NCBI GenBank assembly: GCA_005765155.1
Contig: VCCP01000007.1
Coordinates: 1,691,501-1,755,500 of the forward strand
Reading direction: 5' to 3'
Origin: Zelopaecilomyces penicillatus
Lineage: Eukaryota; Ascomycota; Sordariomycetes; Hypocreales; Pseudodiploosporaceae
Length of the DNA stretch: 64,000 nt
Part shown: one piece after another, positions 19,348-32,300 of the stretch
Numbering within the stretch: position 1 is the first letter of the stretch
Layout: every line of letters starts with the position of its first letter
Made by a program: the position numbers and the translations under genes
Notes under the pieces: generated by a model
What the model was told of the DNA's origin: nothing
The model's input: the letters and a program-made list of their open reading frames with translations, nothing else
The model's database searches: none

Positions 19348-22294
19348 CTGGGTAACCCCGGACTTGTCGGAGCCTGCGAGCATCCCGATTGTAGCCAATG
19401 CCAGGGCTGCTCTCCTCCAAGAGGGCTCCATGAAAGCTCCAAAAGGGCGATGAAGTGGTTGCGAGGTGATTGCGTGGTGGGTGCGGGGGTGGTGTGCAAT
19501 GGTGACCACCAACTGCCTACTTGGCCTAGCGCATAGCTGGGCCGGGCCACTCGAAGCCCTCCGCGGGGGTTCAATTGGGGGGGGTTTGGGGGCTTCTTGG
19601 GCTTCCGAGCCTTCTGTGCTGGGGGCTTGGGGCTTCTACAAGCACAGGCCCTGGAGGAAGGGTGTTGCTAGTGCTTCCGTAGTGCACCCGTAGGGCCTTC
19701 TGCATGTCTTCCAGAACACCGACACCCCTGTAGGTGCCTGAAGTGCCCAATCCCCGGTTACAGACTTCACAGCATTCAGGGCTAGGCGGTGAATGGGGTG
19801 CATCAGTGCATGCCAAGACCCCGCCCGCAACCTCCAGCTTCCAGGAATCCGCTCCCTTCTTCTAATACAATCCTCCCCAAGTTCGCGTCTATCCCCAAAG
19901 CCTCTCTCTCCGGCCGGGCTGAACAGTCATGGATCGTCGGCCCACTCACCACGGTGCACGGCGTCATCTCCACTGGGCAACGTACGAGGGCTTTTATAAA
20001 CCGACCGATTGTAGGTCAGGTCTCAACCAGACGACCGCTCTGTTATAGCAACAGCTTTGCGATGATGATTTGCTGCCTTGTTTCCCTGCTCCCAATTGCC
20101 TGACTACCACACGTCTCAGCTGTGGGCGTCAGCAAGCGGAGCTTTTGCTCAATAACCTTCCACGGTGTATCCATATATCAAAACAAACTGACTCGATTGT
20201 CATGCAGCGATTTGTGGCTGGTTGGATCCGCGTACTAGCGCTGTTCCTTCTCAACCAGCATCTGAGCATGTTATCAGCCCCATTTATCTAATCATTGACA
20301 TTATTTGGTGATAAATGTGATGAAGCCATGAATCCATCACAGGTGACAAAGCGAGAAGGCGAGGTTACTGTGCCACAGCAGCGACTGATGACGACAACAC
20401 TTCAAAATCTATGCGCTCAAGACGCACACTACTGTAGCTAGCACGGTAGGCACATCATCGACGTCTTGTTTGCGACATGATGGGTGCCCTGTGCTTTCCA
20501 TTGACTCACAAGATTTACACAGGAGCTAGAGGCTGTCAAAATTTTAAATCGCTTGTTAGTGAACACGTCTTCCGCATTACTGTGCGAATAGGGATTCGCA
20601 ACCCCCCCGTATTCACTCCCAACGTTCATGTTTGCATGCATCTGGCCGCTGTCCATATCTGCTTCTTTCCGTATTCACAAGGGGAAATACCTGATGTTGG
20701 GAATTAGGACTCACAGTTCCACCAAAACATACCTCGCAAATTGGAAACATCATCTAGTGCTATGCTGGTCTCCATTCATGTGTAGCGACTATTTTAGTCT
20801 TCCCCGGCTTGGTTGAGCAAGAGCTCCTTTTACCGCATGGCATCATATTCTGTGCAACGAACTAGCAAACGAGCTTTGGCCTAGATCACGAAGTAAGCCA
20901 TTGTCGCACTGACTGACGCTGGCACCAATAGAGCCGTTGGCGAACGTGTCAGCGGTGATGTTTCTAGGTGTGGTAGGGAGTAGCTATTTACGAGGCACGG
21001 CAATGAATGATAAACACGTGACGATATTTGTACCAAATGAACCACGTACATAGGGCTCACTGTGAATTTTCTCATGGGTTCGTTCTATATCTCTGCGGTG
21101 GATGGTCAAGGCGACAAATGGCCCCCAAGCTGTTTGACCACCCATGCTAAGGTTGCTATGCTATACAATCATACTACCCGCCCACAAGTTTGTTGCCAGC
21201 GTGGATATCGTGTGTAAGACGAAGAGGTCAATCTAAGATGTGGGCCGAGTCACCCATACATAATCAGAGGGTTAGGATGGTCAAAAATGCTCCGATGATG
21301 ATTACCTAGCCATGGTTCGAATAGGAATCACTGTAACCATCACCATTCCCAACATTGTCACTCTTCTAATCGCCATTACAGAACCTCAACTCGTCGTCGC
21401 CTAGGGCGAACTTGAAAGGCACCATGATAAGGCTGATCAACAAGAATGCTGTCCTCATGATGATGAGAAGAAGAGAGCATACAGCAAATAGACTTGTTAT
21501 AGGCTGCGAGAACCAAGATTCAAGGAGAATAAGAAGGGACAGTGTAACAGAACGTGTGTGCTTTGCAGTACCAAAAAAGTTAAGGTGGATGGAGAAATGG
21601 GAATTCTTTTCTAAAGAAGCGAGTTTGAGCGTAGTTTTAATATATTTGGAAACACACCTCCAATGAATGCATACAAACAAATATTGCAGTCAAGGAAAAA
21701 AAAAATATGATACATAAAGAAGAAAGAAGCTTTTACTTGGATCAAGCAAGATGCTGCAGTTTGTGCCAAAGTCCCACCTTTCCAAAAGGCAGTCAGATCT
21801 CCCGCACGGTAGTGTCGATGGACTGAGATCTAGAGCACAGCGCGCTTTGTCTTTTCACATACAATCCATGATTTATGTCAAAGCTAACAATTCCGATTAA
21901 GTCTACTCTTTCTTCTTTTCAAGCGACGAGAAACTAGAGCCCGACACTCTACAGATGTAGTGTTTCTGTTTCTTGACTTTATTTGCTTCTGTTATTGTAC
22001 AGCTTGCCAGCAACTGAAACATACATTCTGCAACATCCTCTATCATAGTTCTAAAGGCGAAACACTTGCATCCCCCGCTCTTTCTAGATTTATCCGGGCC
22101 AATCGTTCATGTCATCCAGTCTCGGAATATCTTTCCATGAAAAAGGCCTCGCCCATTGACGCGTTCTATACCCTCTTACAGGAACGACATATGCAGCAGG
22201 CATATCTGACACTCGACCTTGGAGACCTAGCACACAGTTCTCACACGGTGGGGGAGCTAGCAGCTCAGCGGCTGTAGGAGGTCGGAAAGAAACA

Positions 22295-22304
22295 TACCTA
22301 GGTA
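22295..22304. repeat. TACCTAGGTA palindrome, second copy
   Basis: Same 10-bp dyad as at 11381, also in intergenic DNA. Related half-sites (TAGGTAGG) recur nearby, for example around 23280-23300. Confidence 0.75.
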
Positions 22305-23786
22305 CTATGCTGTGCTGTGTGTGCTGTTAAGGCAGATGCGCCTCCGGCACGAACCTATCACAGTTTGGTACTGTTGAGCTGTGACTATGCTCTTCCTATA
22401 TTGAGCGGGGATGAAAATTCCACTATCAAGACCATGCTGGCTCTTCCCAATAACCTGGGCTAATTGACCCTGAACTCAACTGTCGTAGAGTTGTGGGTGA
22501 TAAGAACTCTACCCGACCTGGTATAAGTCGCCCTGAAACCTCATTATAGCAAAAGACCGAGCCTAGCGCTCAGCTATAACTACCTTGGGTAGGTATGTGC
22601 CATTTCACACACTGATATGCACATGTTCATAATGGCCAGGAGCCTCTTCGAATCCAACAGCATTCTTGCCTTGACAACAACGCATATGGGACTTTCATGG
22701 CCGTTTATTGGCTCACCATTAGTGTTTTACGACAAACAGACAGACCAAAATCAACACTATGGTTCAGCATATGGAAATGGCAGTAAAAAAATGCACTCTG
22801 TCCTCCGCCCACACCCCTAGCATCAGCTTCAGCTATCTACATTGAGGCATCCATACGACAGAATTGGAGTCGCCAAGCCAAGAAAGGTAGTCATAGCACG
22901 TTGCAGGGGGAGGGGGAGGGTTTCTGGGCATACATGTACAGTAATAGGGCAGAGCAAGTTTCCCTCTTCCGTTAGCTCCTCGGCGCTTGTGACTCCCAAA
23001 AATGCCCAGCGCCGAAGGAGCCGCGACAATGGTCCATGCTTACGCCATGTCCGCTCAATAGTTACCTGGCCATGGGTGGACCATATGAAAATGGGGTCGT
23101 AAGATGGCTACCTATTTGAGTTTGTTGGCCTACTGACAAGGGTTGGTGACCCAGGTAGGCGGAATCATCATGGGGGTGGAATTGAGCCTAAAAGTAATTA
23201 TAGGACGCCTATTCTGTTAAGCCTGGATGTGTGTGCGTGTTTACAAAGGGATTGGTTCCTTCTCGAATATTGCATTCGCACTAGGTAGTAGGTAGGTAAT
23301 TGTCATGAATTAAGTGTGCACTCCGTAAGGCTCCTCCATACAAGAGTGGAAGGTCCTGGACAATTTTCTAGGCTAATCAATATCTAATAATAAAAAGAGG
23401 AACTAACAAATGACCCCCAGAAACGGCCGGGGCCGACTCGGCAATTGCCCAGATTCGGCCAATCGCAATTCAATACAGAAGGCGCCTTTTCATGACACCG
23501 TTGGAGGGTTTTACAATTGCGCCGAACAAAAGTCCATCCCTCACCCCCCCCGCTCGCGTCTCACGTTGACGGAATTGTCTCCATAGCTTTGGGGTATTAT
23601 TGAGCATGTTTTCTTCTGCGGTGTAATTGACACCGAAACGACCAATCCTAAACTAGCTTTTGCTTCTGAAAAGCGCTGCTGAAGAATACAATTGCCATTC
23701 TTGGTCAAGCCACCACAATGCCTAGCTCAAAAGCAGCATGCCGAAGCTGGCATCCCATCTCGGGTTTACCCCAACCTCCATACCCA

Positions 23787-25466
23787 CTACCATGCAGTAA
23801 TATCATCTACTTCAGCCTCTCCAAATGTGCTCGATTTGGTTATCTGTCCCACCCCTGTTTCTTCCACTGCGTCCCCGCCTTTGGCCATGATATCTGGCAG
23901 CACCTCCTTCAAGAAATCTAGCACATAACTGTTGACCTGCTCAAACTGCAACAAGAATGCATCATGGCCTTCGGGGCTGTCAATCCGCTCAAGTCGGGTG
24001 TCTTGAACATGCTCCGCAATCTCTTCCTGCTCTGCAAAGGTAAACAGGCCGTCGCTCTCGATGCCGAGGACCAGCATGGGCTGCTCAATGAGCGCTAGAG
24101 CCTCGCCTATTGTCGCCGTTCTATTTCTCGACACATCGTGTGTGTCTAGTTTGCGAGTCATGGCGATGTAGCAGTTGCTGTCAAATCTGTTGACAAATTT
24201 CTTTCCCTGATAGCGTAGGTAGGACTGCGCGGAAAAGTAGGTTGATGTCGGCAGCTCTTCGCCCCCCGTAAGACTTTCCTTGCTGGGACCATGGAATTGG
24301 GGATCAGCCATCTGTGCGATTGCTTCCTCACTTGCAGAAGCACTGTTCTTTAATCCAGCATCGCTGTTGTTGCGCGAGAGAGCTTTGCGCTTCACCTTGT
24401 GTCCGTCATTGTGGATGTGAAAATGTGCTTCAGATGGCGTGCTTGGTCGAGGCCGTTCACTGATCGTTTGTACCTTGGATGGGTCTGGAAGATTGCGACC
24501 GAAACGAGACTCAAACGAGTTCCGGCTGCGGTATGTCAAGAGAGCAGACATACGCGCTGCCCCAAGTCCTGTGGCGGGCGGGTCGTCGAACGGATAATAC
24601 CCATCATCGTACTTCGGGTCTGCGTAGATACTCTGCCGCTGAGCTTCCCCCCAACTAATGCCCCAGGCACTGTGCCTACTCGATGTGGCGATAGGAACAG
24701 TGCATCGGACATAGTCTTTCCCGAAATATGCCCATTCCAAGACAAACATTCCGCCGAGCGAGCCTCCCACCACAGCGGCCACCTGTTTCACTCCTAGGTC
24801 GTCTAGGATGAGTTTATGCAGGCTGGTGACGAGTTAGCTCTCATACACGAGATCAATATGTATGTGATGATTAGTTTGACGAGACAGGAACTCACTTAAC
24901 ATCATCCCGGATTGTTGTCAGCGGAAACTCAGGACCATAGTGTCCCTTTTCTGGATTGCCATCCTTGGCCGTGACAGGACTTGCAGAACCGTATGGACTG
25001 CCGAGGCTGTTCATACACACAATAAAGAATCTTGACGTGTCAAATGCCCTTCCTGGTCCCCCAAGAAGGGGACCCCACCAGTCGGCTACATCTGCACTGC
25101 CTGTGAGAGCATGGCAAATCACCATGGCGTTATCGCCATTAGGGGATAACTTGCCCCGCGTCGTGTATGCAACCGGGACATTAAAGAGCTTGTTACCAGA
25201 CTCAAGGACGAATTCTGGGACATGAGCTATCTGCTGCTCCGGTATGAGCGAAGCAAAAGGGTTCTCAGGTTGCGTTTGCCGTCTTTCTTGCAGGTATTCA
25301 GTAACTATTCCGTATATTGAGGGTTTCGTGGCTGTGCCAGTTGCATGGGGTAGGGTCACTTGACCCTTAACGAGACATTAAATAGAGATATCATCCCAGT
25401 GAACTGGATCGTGTGAAAGGGAGTAAACTGACCATATGGCTTCCTCGAACCATTTAACTCGACCAT
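23787..25466 (-). CDS. met2: Homoserine O-acetyltransferase (Met2)
   Basis: Transfers acetyl from acetyl-CoA to homoserine, the first committed step of methionine synthesis. The alpha/beta-hydrolase fold is clear. There are three exons: 25466-25433, 25358-24896 and 24822-23787 (74-nt and 73-nt introns), 510 residues. The nucleophile elbow is GGSLGG with S187; D423 (GIESDGLF) and H452 (SPEGHDAF) complete the triad. ICHALTGSADVADWW and FIVCMNSLGSPYGSASP are family signatures. A low-complexity insert of about 80-100 residues lies between the two halves of the catalytic domain, as in other fungal Met2 proteins. The first coding exon is only 34 nt. Without it the frame has no ATG, since it would begin at a GTG at 25359. 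It is divergent from tho2, with a TCACGTGA site between them. Confidence 0.93.
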
Positions 25467-26388
25467 TTTGACTGAGAATATTCCACCGAGGAGGAGTAGA
25501 TCACCGACAACGGAGCGGTGCTTCCTGAGACAATGAGGTATCACGGTATTTGGATTCAACAGGCAAGAAAGCACTGGAGCGGTAAAGTCCGGTCAAGTTC
25601 AAACTTGAAAATGAAGCCAAACTGAAGTTGCTTCTATAATGGGTTGCAGTGATACTCAACTGCTGAATTACGGACAAGGTTAATGAAAAACATTATAGGT
25701 AGCTTATGATGGCGCAATTCTTCTGACCATCGGACCCAGTTGAATGGAACAGAATACGCTGACTCATCGCCCATTTCGAGTGCTCGTACAATACAACGTC
25801 ATTTCTCCAAGGGCGAGCCTCCGGCAGTCGGCGGAGCTCGAGTCAGAGATCACATGACTAGTCACGTGAACTGAAAGACGCGGTGGCCGCGATTTGGCAA
25901 GCCTGTGTGGTCCGTGCGTCCAGATGCAGCTTCACGCTCCAGGCAGGACGAGCCCTTTGGACAAGAGCCTTTGTTGAGGAGCTTCGACGTCTGGTTTTGA
26001 TGCATCTGTCGCCAACATCAAAGTTCGGCAAACCCATCCCACAACATAGGCTAGAAAGGAATCGTGTGGGCTGCGGTATCTGCGCTCTGTTCCATCTGAA
26101 GCTGTAGGACTGCTCTTCCTCCTCCCCAACGATTGCCTGAGCCTCCTTTCCCTCTTCGTTTCCCTGTTTGCTTACCCGTCATTCTTTTCACATCATCACC
26201 ACCACGTTGCCCTTCGAAACGGCCATCATCTCTCCGCTACACCGCTTCCGCTCTGACGCAGATCAATTCCCCCTTCTCTCTGCGCTAACACAGCACTCTC
26301 ATTCAGGGCTTCTCACTCCGACGCCCCGGTGCGCATTTTGCCGCAAATGCGATAATACGCGACAGCCTCACGGACATTGTCAAGCGCC
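25467..26388. promoter_or_regulatory. Shared divergent promoter of met2 and tho2
   Basis: 922 bp between two divergent start codons. No gene is seen. The tho2 side is pyrimidine-rich (about 26110-26290), as is common for fungal 5' leaders. Confidence 0.7.
25862..25869. promoter_or_regulatory. TCACGTGA palindrome (Cbf1-type site)
   Basis: A perfect TCACGTGA lies 396 bp before the met2 ATG and 520 bp before the tho2 ATG. In yeast, TCACGTG is bound by Cbf1-Met4-Met28 to control sulfur-amino-acid genes including MET genes. Use here is inferred from position. Confidence 0.5.
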
Positions 26389-29300
26389 ATGGCTCCAAAT
26401 AAACGCAAGCGGCTTGATCGACAGCCATCCGGAGATGGAGGCAGACCATCACCGCATCGCCCTGGTGACACACCACTTGGTCAGCACGACCGAGATGATG
26501 GCGGCGGCAGGAATCGCGGTCGAGGAGGACATCGTGGTTCCAACCGAAGGGATTCGTTGCATAACAACCATGGCCGCAACGGTCCCAATCATCAACAAAA
26601 TCAATCTCCCAACCCGCGAAGAGTGAACTCCAACCAAATACCAGCTTCCTCCCCAACACCCGCCAGGCAGCCACCTTCGCCAGCAATGAAACCTACAGCG
26701 CCTATAATCACGAAAGGGCCCCCTTCGCCCGTTACGAATCGGCAGCCACCCTCGCCCGCCATGGCAAAACAGCCATTGTCGCCACTCATCTCCAAATCAA
26801 ATACAGATTCTGCACCAGTTGCTCTCTCCGCGGATGGTTTGAATTATCTTTATGATAACCTCACAGATGAGAAAATTAGCAACTGGGTCGAACGTGGAAG
26901 GGAGGAGATTGTGCGCCACGGTGTCCAATCGCGCGAAGACGAAGATATCACGGAACTCTCTAGTCTGTTTCAAGAATTCATACACGCCGTAGTCGAAAAG
27001 AGGCTGGATGCTGCAGATGCTGGAGCGTGTGTCAAGGATATCTTGGGTGAAGAGACATCTGGTGCCATCAAGGATTCATATGCCTTTGCTCCTCACACAC
27101 TCTTGCTGGACTCTCTGGCCATTGTTATGGACAATAACGCCGAATTGTACCAACCTTGCCTACGCGAGTTTCTCGTCGCTACGGGCGTCTCACCTGTGTT
27201 AATGCGACAAGTCCTTGATGCCCCGCTGCTACAACAACTCGGACTTATTCGAGACACTTTTGCCCGCCTTGGCGTCAGGCAAGCTACCAATCTGTTATAC
27301 CGGCAGGCCAACTACAATCTCCTTCGCGAAGAGACAGAAGGTTATTCCAAGCTTGTGACTGAACTCTTTACCACTAGCAGTGTCGCATCCCCATCACCAG
27401 AAATGGCTGAGCAAACATTTGAGAGAGTCAAAGCCTTGATTGGAACATTTGATCTGGATGTGGGTCGAGTTTTAGATGTCACTCTTGACGTGGCAGCAGC
27501 TGTCTTGATTAAACAGTTCAAGTTCTTTGTCAAATTTCTCAGAATTAGTTCATGGTGGCCACGCCCGCTGGCCAAGGGCACTTCTTCATTGTATATCGGC
27601 GGCTTGCCGACGTGGGCGAATCCCGACTATACCCAATGGAATACCAGTGAGGAAGATGAAATTTCGAACGAAAAAAACAAACTTTTACGGGATACCTCCT
27701 TTTGGGAACGAGCTCGGGAGGTGCATCTCTCGGCCTTCTTTGAACTTGGAGGAAGAGAGCTCACCCACGTCAACACCAACCAACAAAAGGGCGCCAACGA
27801 TGATACAGTCGGCGATTTGGAACAGCAATGGACGCAAGAGACTAAGACACTCCCTCCTCAAGGTAACAGGGTTGCTGCTCAGCTACTTGGATTTAAGCTG
27901 CTTTTCTATTACGGCGACTTGAGGGACAAGGCTGATGTGCTACCCGCCAATCTGCTCTACCTTGCTGCGCTGTTGATCAAGATTGGCTTCATCTCCCTCA
28001 CTGACCTATATCCTCACTTGTCGCCAAATGATGACAAAATGGATCTTGTCCGCGAGGAGCAATTGAAGAAAATCGAAGAGGATGAACGTACGACAAGAGG
28101 TGGTCCCACCAATGCTCTTCTAATGGCAGGCGTCCTCCCCCAAGGTGATGACGATAATCCAGTTTCATCAAATATTCCACGGCGAGAGGCAATCAAGAAG
28201 GTCGAACCCGAAACAAAGCAGACAACAGCAGGAGCGGCCGAAAGTCAAAAGAAACTCCCCGAACCTCTTGAGCAAAAGGTGTTGCTGCTAATTCAACTTC
28301 TGACCATCGGTGCTCTTCCTGAAGCACTCTTCATTCTCGGCCGATTTCCCTGGATACCAGAGACATTCCCGGAGGTTCTCTCCCGCATTCATCGCATATT
28401 GCACGTCATGGTTGAGAAGGTGTTTAGCGACAGCAGACCCAAGCCTCGCGATACTAGCGAATATCCAACCAAGGAAATGCTTGCATTTGATCAAGCAGGC
28501 GTGGCCAAGGGAACGGTACGACTCAGCAGACTGCCAGTAAAGAAATCTTGGCGGTGGCCCTTCCCAGACAAGTCAGACACCAACGAAAGCCAGAATTATC
28601 GGTTTTACTGGGATGAATGGGCGGACAATATTCCCGTTTGCCAGACAGTAGATGACATTTTTACTCTGTGTAACACCTTTCTTAACATTTCTGGTGTGAA
28701 CATTGGTAAAGACGAAGCCCTCTTATCCAAGCTCGCTAGCATTGGCATCAAGAGCTTAGCGGATGATGCCTCCGAGGCTAATCTGGCACGTTGGCATGAT
28801 CTTCTCCGCAGGCTCCTCTTACCAGCTCTCAGCCATACCAAAGCCAATGCGTCAGTGGTTCACGCTATCTGGGAAATGTTGAAGCAATATCCAATTACCA
28901 CCCGTTACTCAATGTATGCGGAATGGTTTGAAGGTCAAATATCTAGGCTGCCTGCCATGAAGCTGGCGTTTGCACGAGCAACTTCAGAAACCCGGGGAAC
29001 TCTCAAACGTGTGTCATTGACGAATCTGAGCGAAATGGCCAAGCAGCTAGCCAAGACTAGCTATTCGTCGCCCGGAATTGTCTTTCGAGTTGCATTCGAG
29101 CAACTGGAATCATATCCCAACCTGATTGAAGCCTTCGTCGAGTGTGCCAAATATTTTACCGACTTGTCCTACGACGTCCTTGTGTGGTCTCTGATGAACT
29201 CACTTGGAAAGTCTCGTAGCCGTACTCAAGCTGATCACGCCCTCACAACAAGCAAGTGGCTACAGGCTTTGTCGAGATTCTCAGGCAAGGTTTTCCGCCG

Positions 29301-32300
29301 ATATCCAATGCTCAGCCCAACACCTGTACTACAATATGTGAACGATCAACTGTTTCGAGGAAATTCAACCGACCTGATCATTTTGAAGGAATTCATAACA
29401 TCCATGGGCGGTATTGTGGACTCAGTCGACTTTACGGACTATCAAGTCTTATCAATGGCTGGCGGAGAACGCCTACGCCGCCATACCCTAATTCGCGGCC
29501 AGGACAGACGGTTTGACAACGTCAAAAGTTCCAAACGTCTTGTTCAGTCTCTTACCGACTCGAAACTTGCTGCCCGCTTTCTCATTAACCTCGCACAACA
29601 TCGTCAATTGGCAATTTTTCAAGTACCTGAGGATGAAGCGCATATCAAGTACTTGTCCTCAATCGTTGATGACTCCCACCAGATTCTAATCCAATACCTC
29701 GATTTTCTATGGTCCAACGTTGATCCTGGTGTGTTTGACACTCTGGTGCCCTCTATTCCCGAACTTATTCAAGCTTATGGACTGGATACAAGTTTGGTTT
29801 TCCTTATTGGAAGAGCAAGCTTGGCACATAAAATCTACCCATGGAAAGCCAGAGAGGTTGAAAGCGCCAAGGAGGAAGCTCAGAAGTCACATCAAGAATC
29901 TACAGACAAAGAGGGTGATGTTTCCATGTCAGAAGCAAAGAGTCCTAATGTGGATGGTAACGACAGATCAGCACAAGCAGCTTCCGGAAATGAGGATCAG
30001 GTGGGAGCACAAATATTACCTTCGCCTAACTACCCAGCTAATATCAGCGTTGTGCAGAAGCCGGAGGATGCATCTTTAACCCTGGCTCCTTTGCAAAGCA
30101 TCATCGCCGTAGTCCAGAGTACCATGCGGCCTGAGATCTGGCAGAAGATGACACCAGAGTTTTATGTCACTTTCTGGGCACTTGAGCTCGGTGATCTATT
30201 TTGTCCCGAAGATATGTACAAACAGGAAAAGGATCGACTGGAAAACGAGGGCCAGGCGATATTACGTGACAGATCTGACATGAGCCGAAGAGGACAAGAA
30301 CGAAAGAACGAAAAGAGACAGGAGCTTTTGAAGCAGCAGCTAAGCTTATCCATGGAGCTCAAAGAACACCGTTATCGACGAGGCAAGTGGAAGGAGTGCT
30401 TGACGGAGCAATTTCAATCAGTCTTTCCTGGTACTAAAGTCAAAGCGGACGTTATCTCCGACGTTTTGCTCGAGCAATGCATCCTTCCTCGAGTGCTCCT
30501 ATCACCAGCAGATACAGAGTATACCTACAAGTTCATATTGGCTTTGCACGAGTGGAGAGCACCAAACTTCAAGCTCATGTCTCTGTACGACCGTTTTTTC
30601 AATGCAAATCGCCTCCGGTCCTTGATCTTCACCAGTACTGTTCGAGAGGCAGAGTATCTCGGCAGGTTTCTGAAATTGATCTTGCGAGACTTGTCGAGGT
30701 GGCATAAGAATGAGCCGGCACCATTCGAAAGGGGCAGGCCTGCTAAAGACCAATCCCGATTGGGCGCTTACGAAAGGGAAGCTAGAGGTCCAAGTGAACG
30801 CCCTTTCCTGGGATTCGCTTCCGAGATTAGCGAGGATGGAGAGCCGGTGACACTGATGGAGCATTCTCAATTCCGCGACCTCCTTTTTCGCTGGCACAAG
30901 AATCTCAACACAGCTCTCAAGAGTTGTCTCATGGGTACTGAGTGGATGCATATCCGAAATGCCATCACGGTGCTCACAGCAGTGCTCGACTTCTTTCCTG
31001 CAGTGGATTTCATGGCCACACAGTTCTTGACACAGCTTCAAAAGATCTCCAAGCAGGAGGCTGCCCCCAAAACATCGGCAGACTCGGAAGAGGGACATCG
31101 CGTCGATTTGTCAGTAGCTGCGCAAGGCGCTATGTCAGAACTGCAAAGGAGGAAGTCAAGATGGGTAATGGTTCAGGCCTTCCGGCCGAATACTGTAAGT
31201 TCTCTCCGAATGCAATTTGCGACGTGAAGCTAATATCAATGAAGGTTGGTGGACCACAGTCTGACGACAAAGCCGCGAGCTCCAACCTACGTCCAACGGC
31301 CTCTGACTTCCAGCCTCAGTCTGGCAAGTAAGTTTTCAACATGCTTTTTCTTAATACAATGCTATTCTGTTTGCTGACATGGATGTTCAAGATCACCATT
31401 GCATAGGCAGACACCCCTGGAAAAGGAAGATGGGGAAGTTCACGATGGGAAATCCCAAACGGCAGCGAGCGCTTCTCAGACCAACTCTTCTGTTTCCAAG
31501 GACAACCTGCCCGCTAGGCCGTCGGTTCCTAGCAGAGTTGGTGCCCGGGACGATTCATCGATGATGGGGCCACCCCGCTCTTCAACCCCAAGCAATGGCT
31601 ATGGATCCAACAATCAGGGTGCTAAAGACGATACTCGACCACATACCCTCCCTGACCGTCCTTCTCACAACCTTCCGACTCGACCAGACGTTCCTATACC
31701 TGCCCACTACACCCCTGAACGCTTCAGCCAACCTCGTGGGCATGAGCGTCGGGATGGCAGAGATTCGCGGGAAAGTCGAGGCTCGAGAGACCCTCGGGAT
31801 CCTCGTGACTCTTGGGATGTTCGCGATGGGAGAGACACCAAGGATTCTCGAGAGGGTAGAGATCCTAGAGAGCAGAGGGCTCCAGATTCTGATCGGCCGG
31901 ATCGGATGCGTGAGTTCAACGACCGTCGTGCACCGGACCTAATCGGTCGAGATGCTGGTCCCGTAGATTTGCCTCCTCGACCTAGGCCACACGAGCGAGA
32001 GTGGTCATCACGGGAGAATTGGGGTGAACGACCCCAAGATCGTCCCAGCGAGCCATCGGCACCATTGCCAGCACCTCAACCTGCAGCAGTAGACACTCCG
32101 GAGCCTACTATGAACCCTCAAAGAGCTGCACTCTTTGCCAAAGATGAAGCAGACAGGCTCAAGCGGGTTTCTGATTCGGATCACAAGACTAGAGGTCGCC
32201 GACCAGGTCCGAATGATGTCCCGGTCGCGGTGAACCCAGAACGGGCTGCCTTGATTGGGGACCAGAATGAAGTGCCACCTGCGCGCCCAACAAGGGATGA

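Larger units (their letters stand above)
18154..23786. other. 5.6-kb gene-poor region upstream of the phosphate transporter
   Basis: No frame here has domain content, splice support or convincing codon use. It holds a (GGCA)4 tract at 18647-18664, CACGTG sites at 19342-19347 and 21015-21020, and a TACCTAGGTA palindrome at 22295-22304. A G/C-rich patch spans about 19550-19830, and AT-rich DNA surrounds 21360-22000. It may be promoter, long noncoding RNA or decayed DNA. Confidence 0.45.

Noticed and set aside
24896..25359. met2 start at the GTG at 25359
   Set aside because: Fungal genes start at ATG. A 34-nt upstream exon with good splice sites supplies one in frame.
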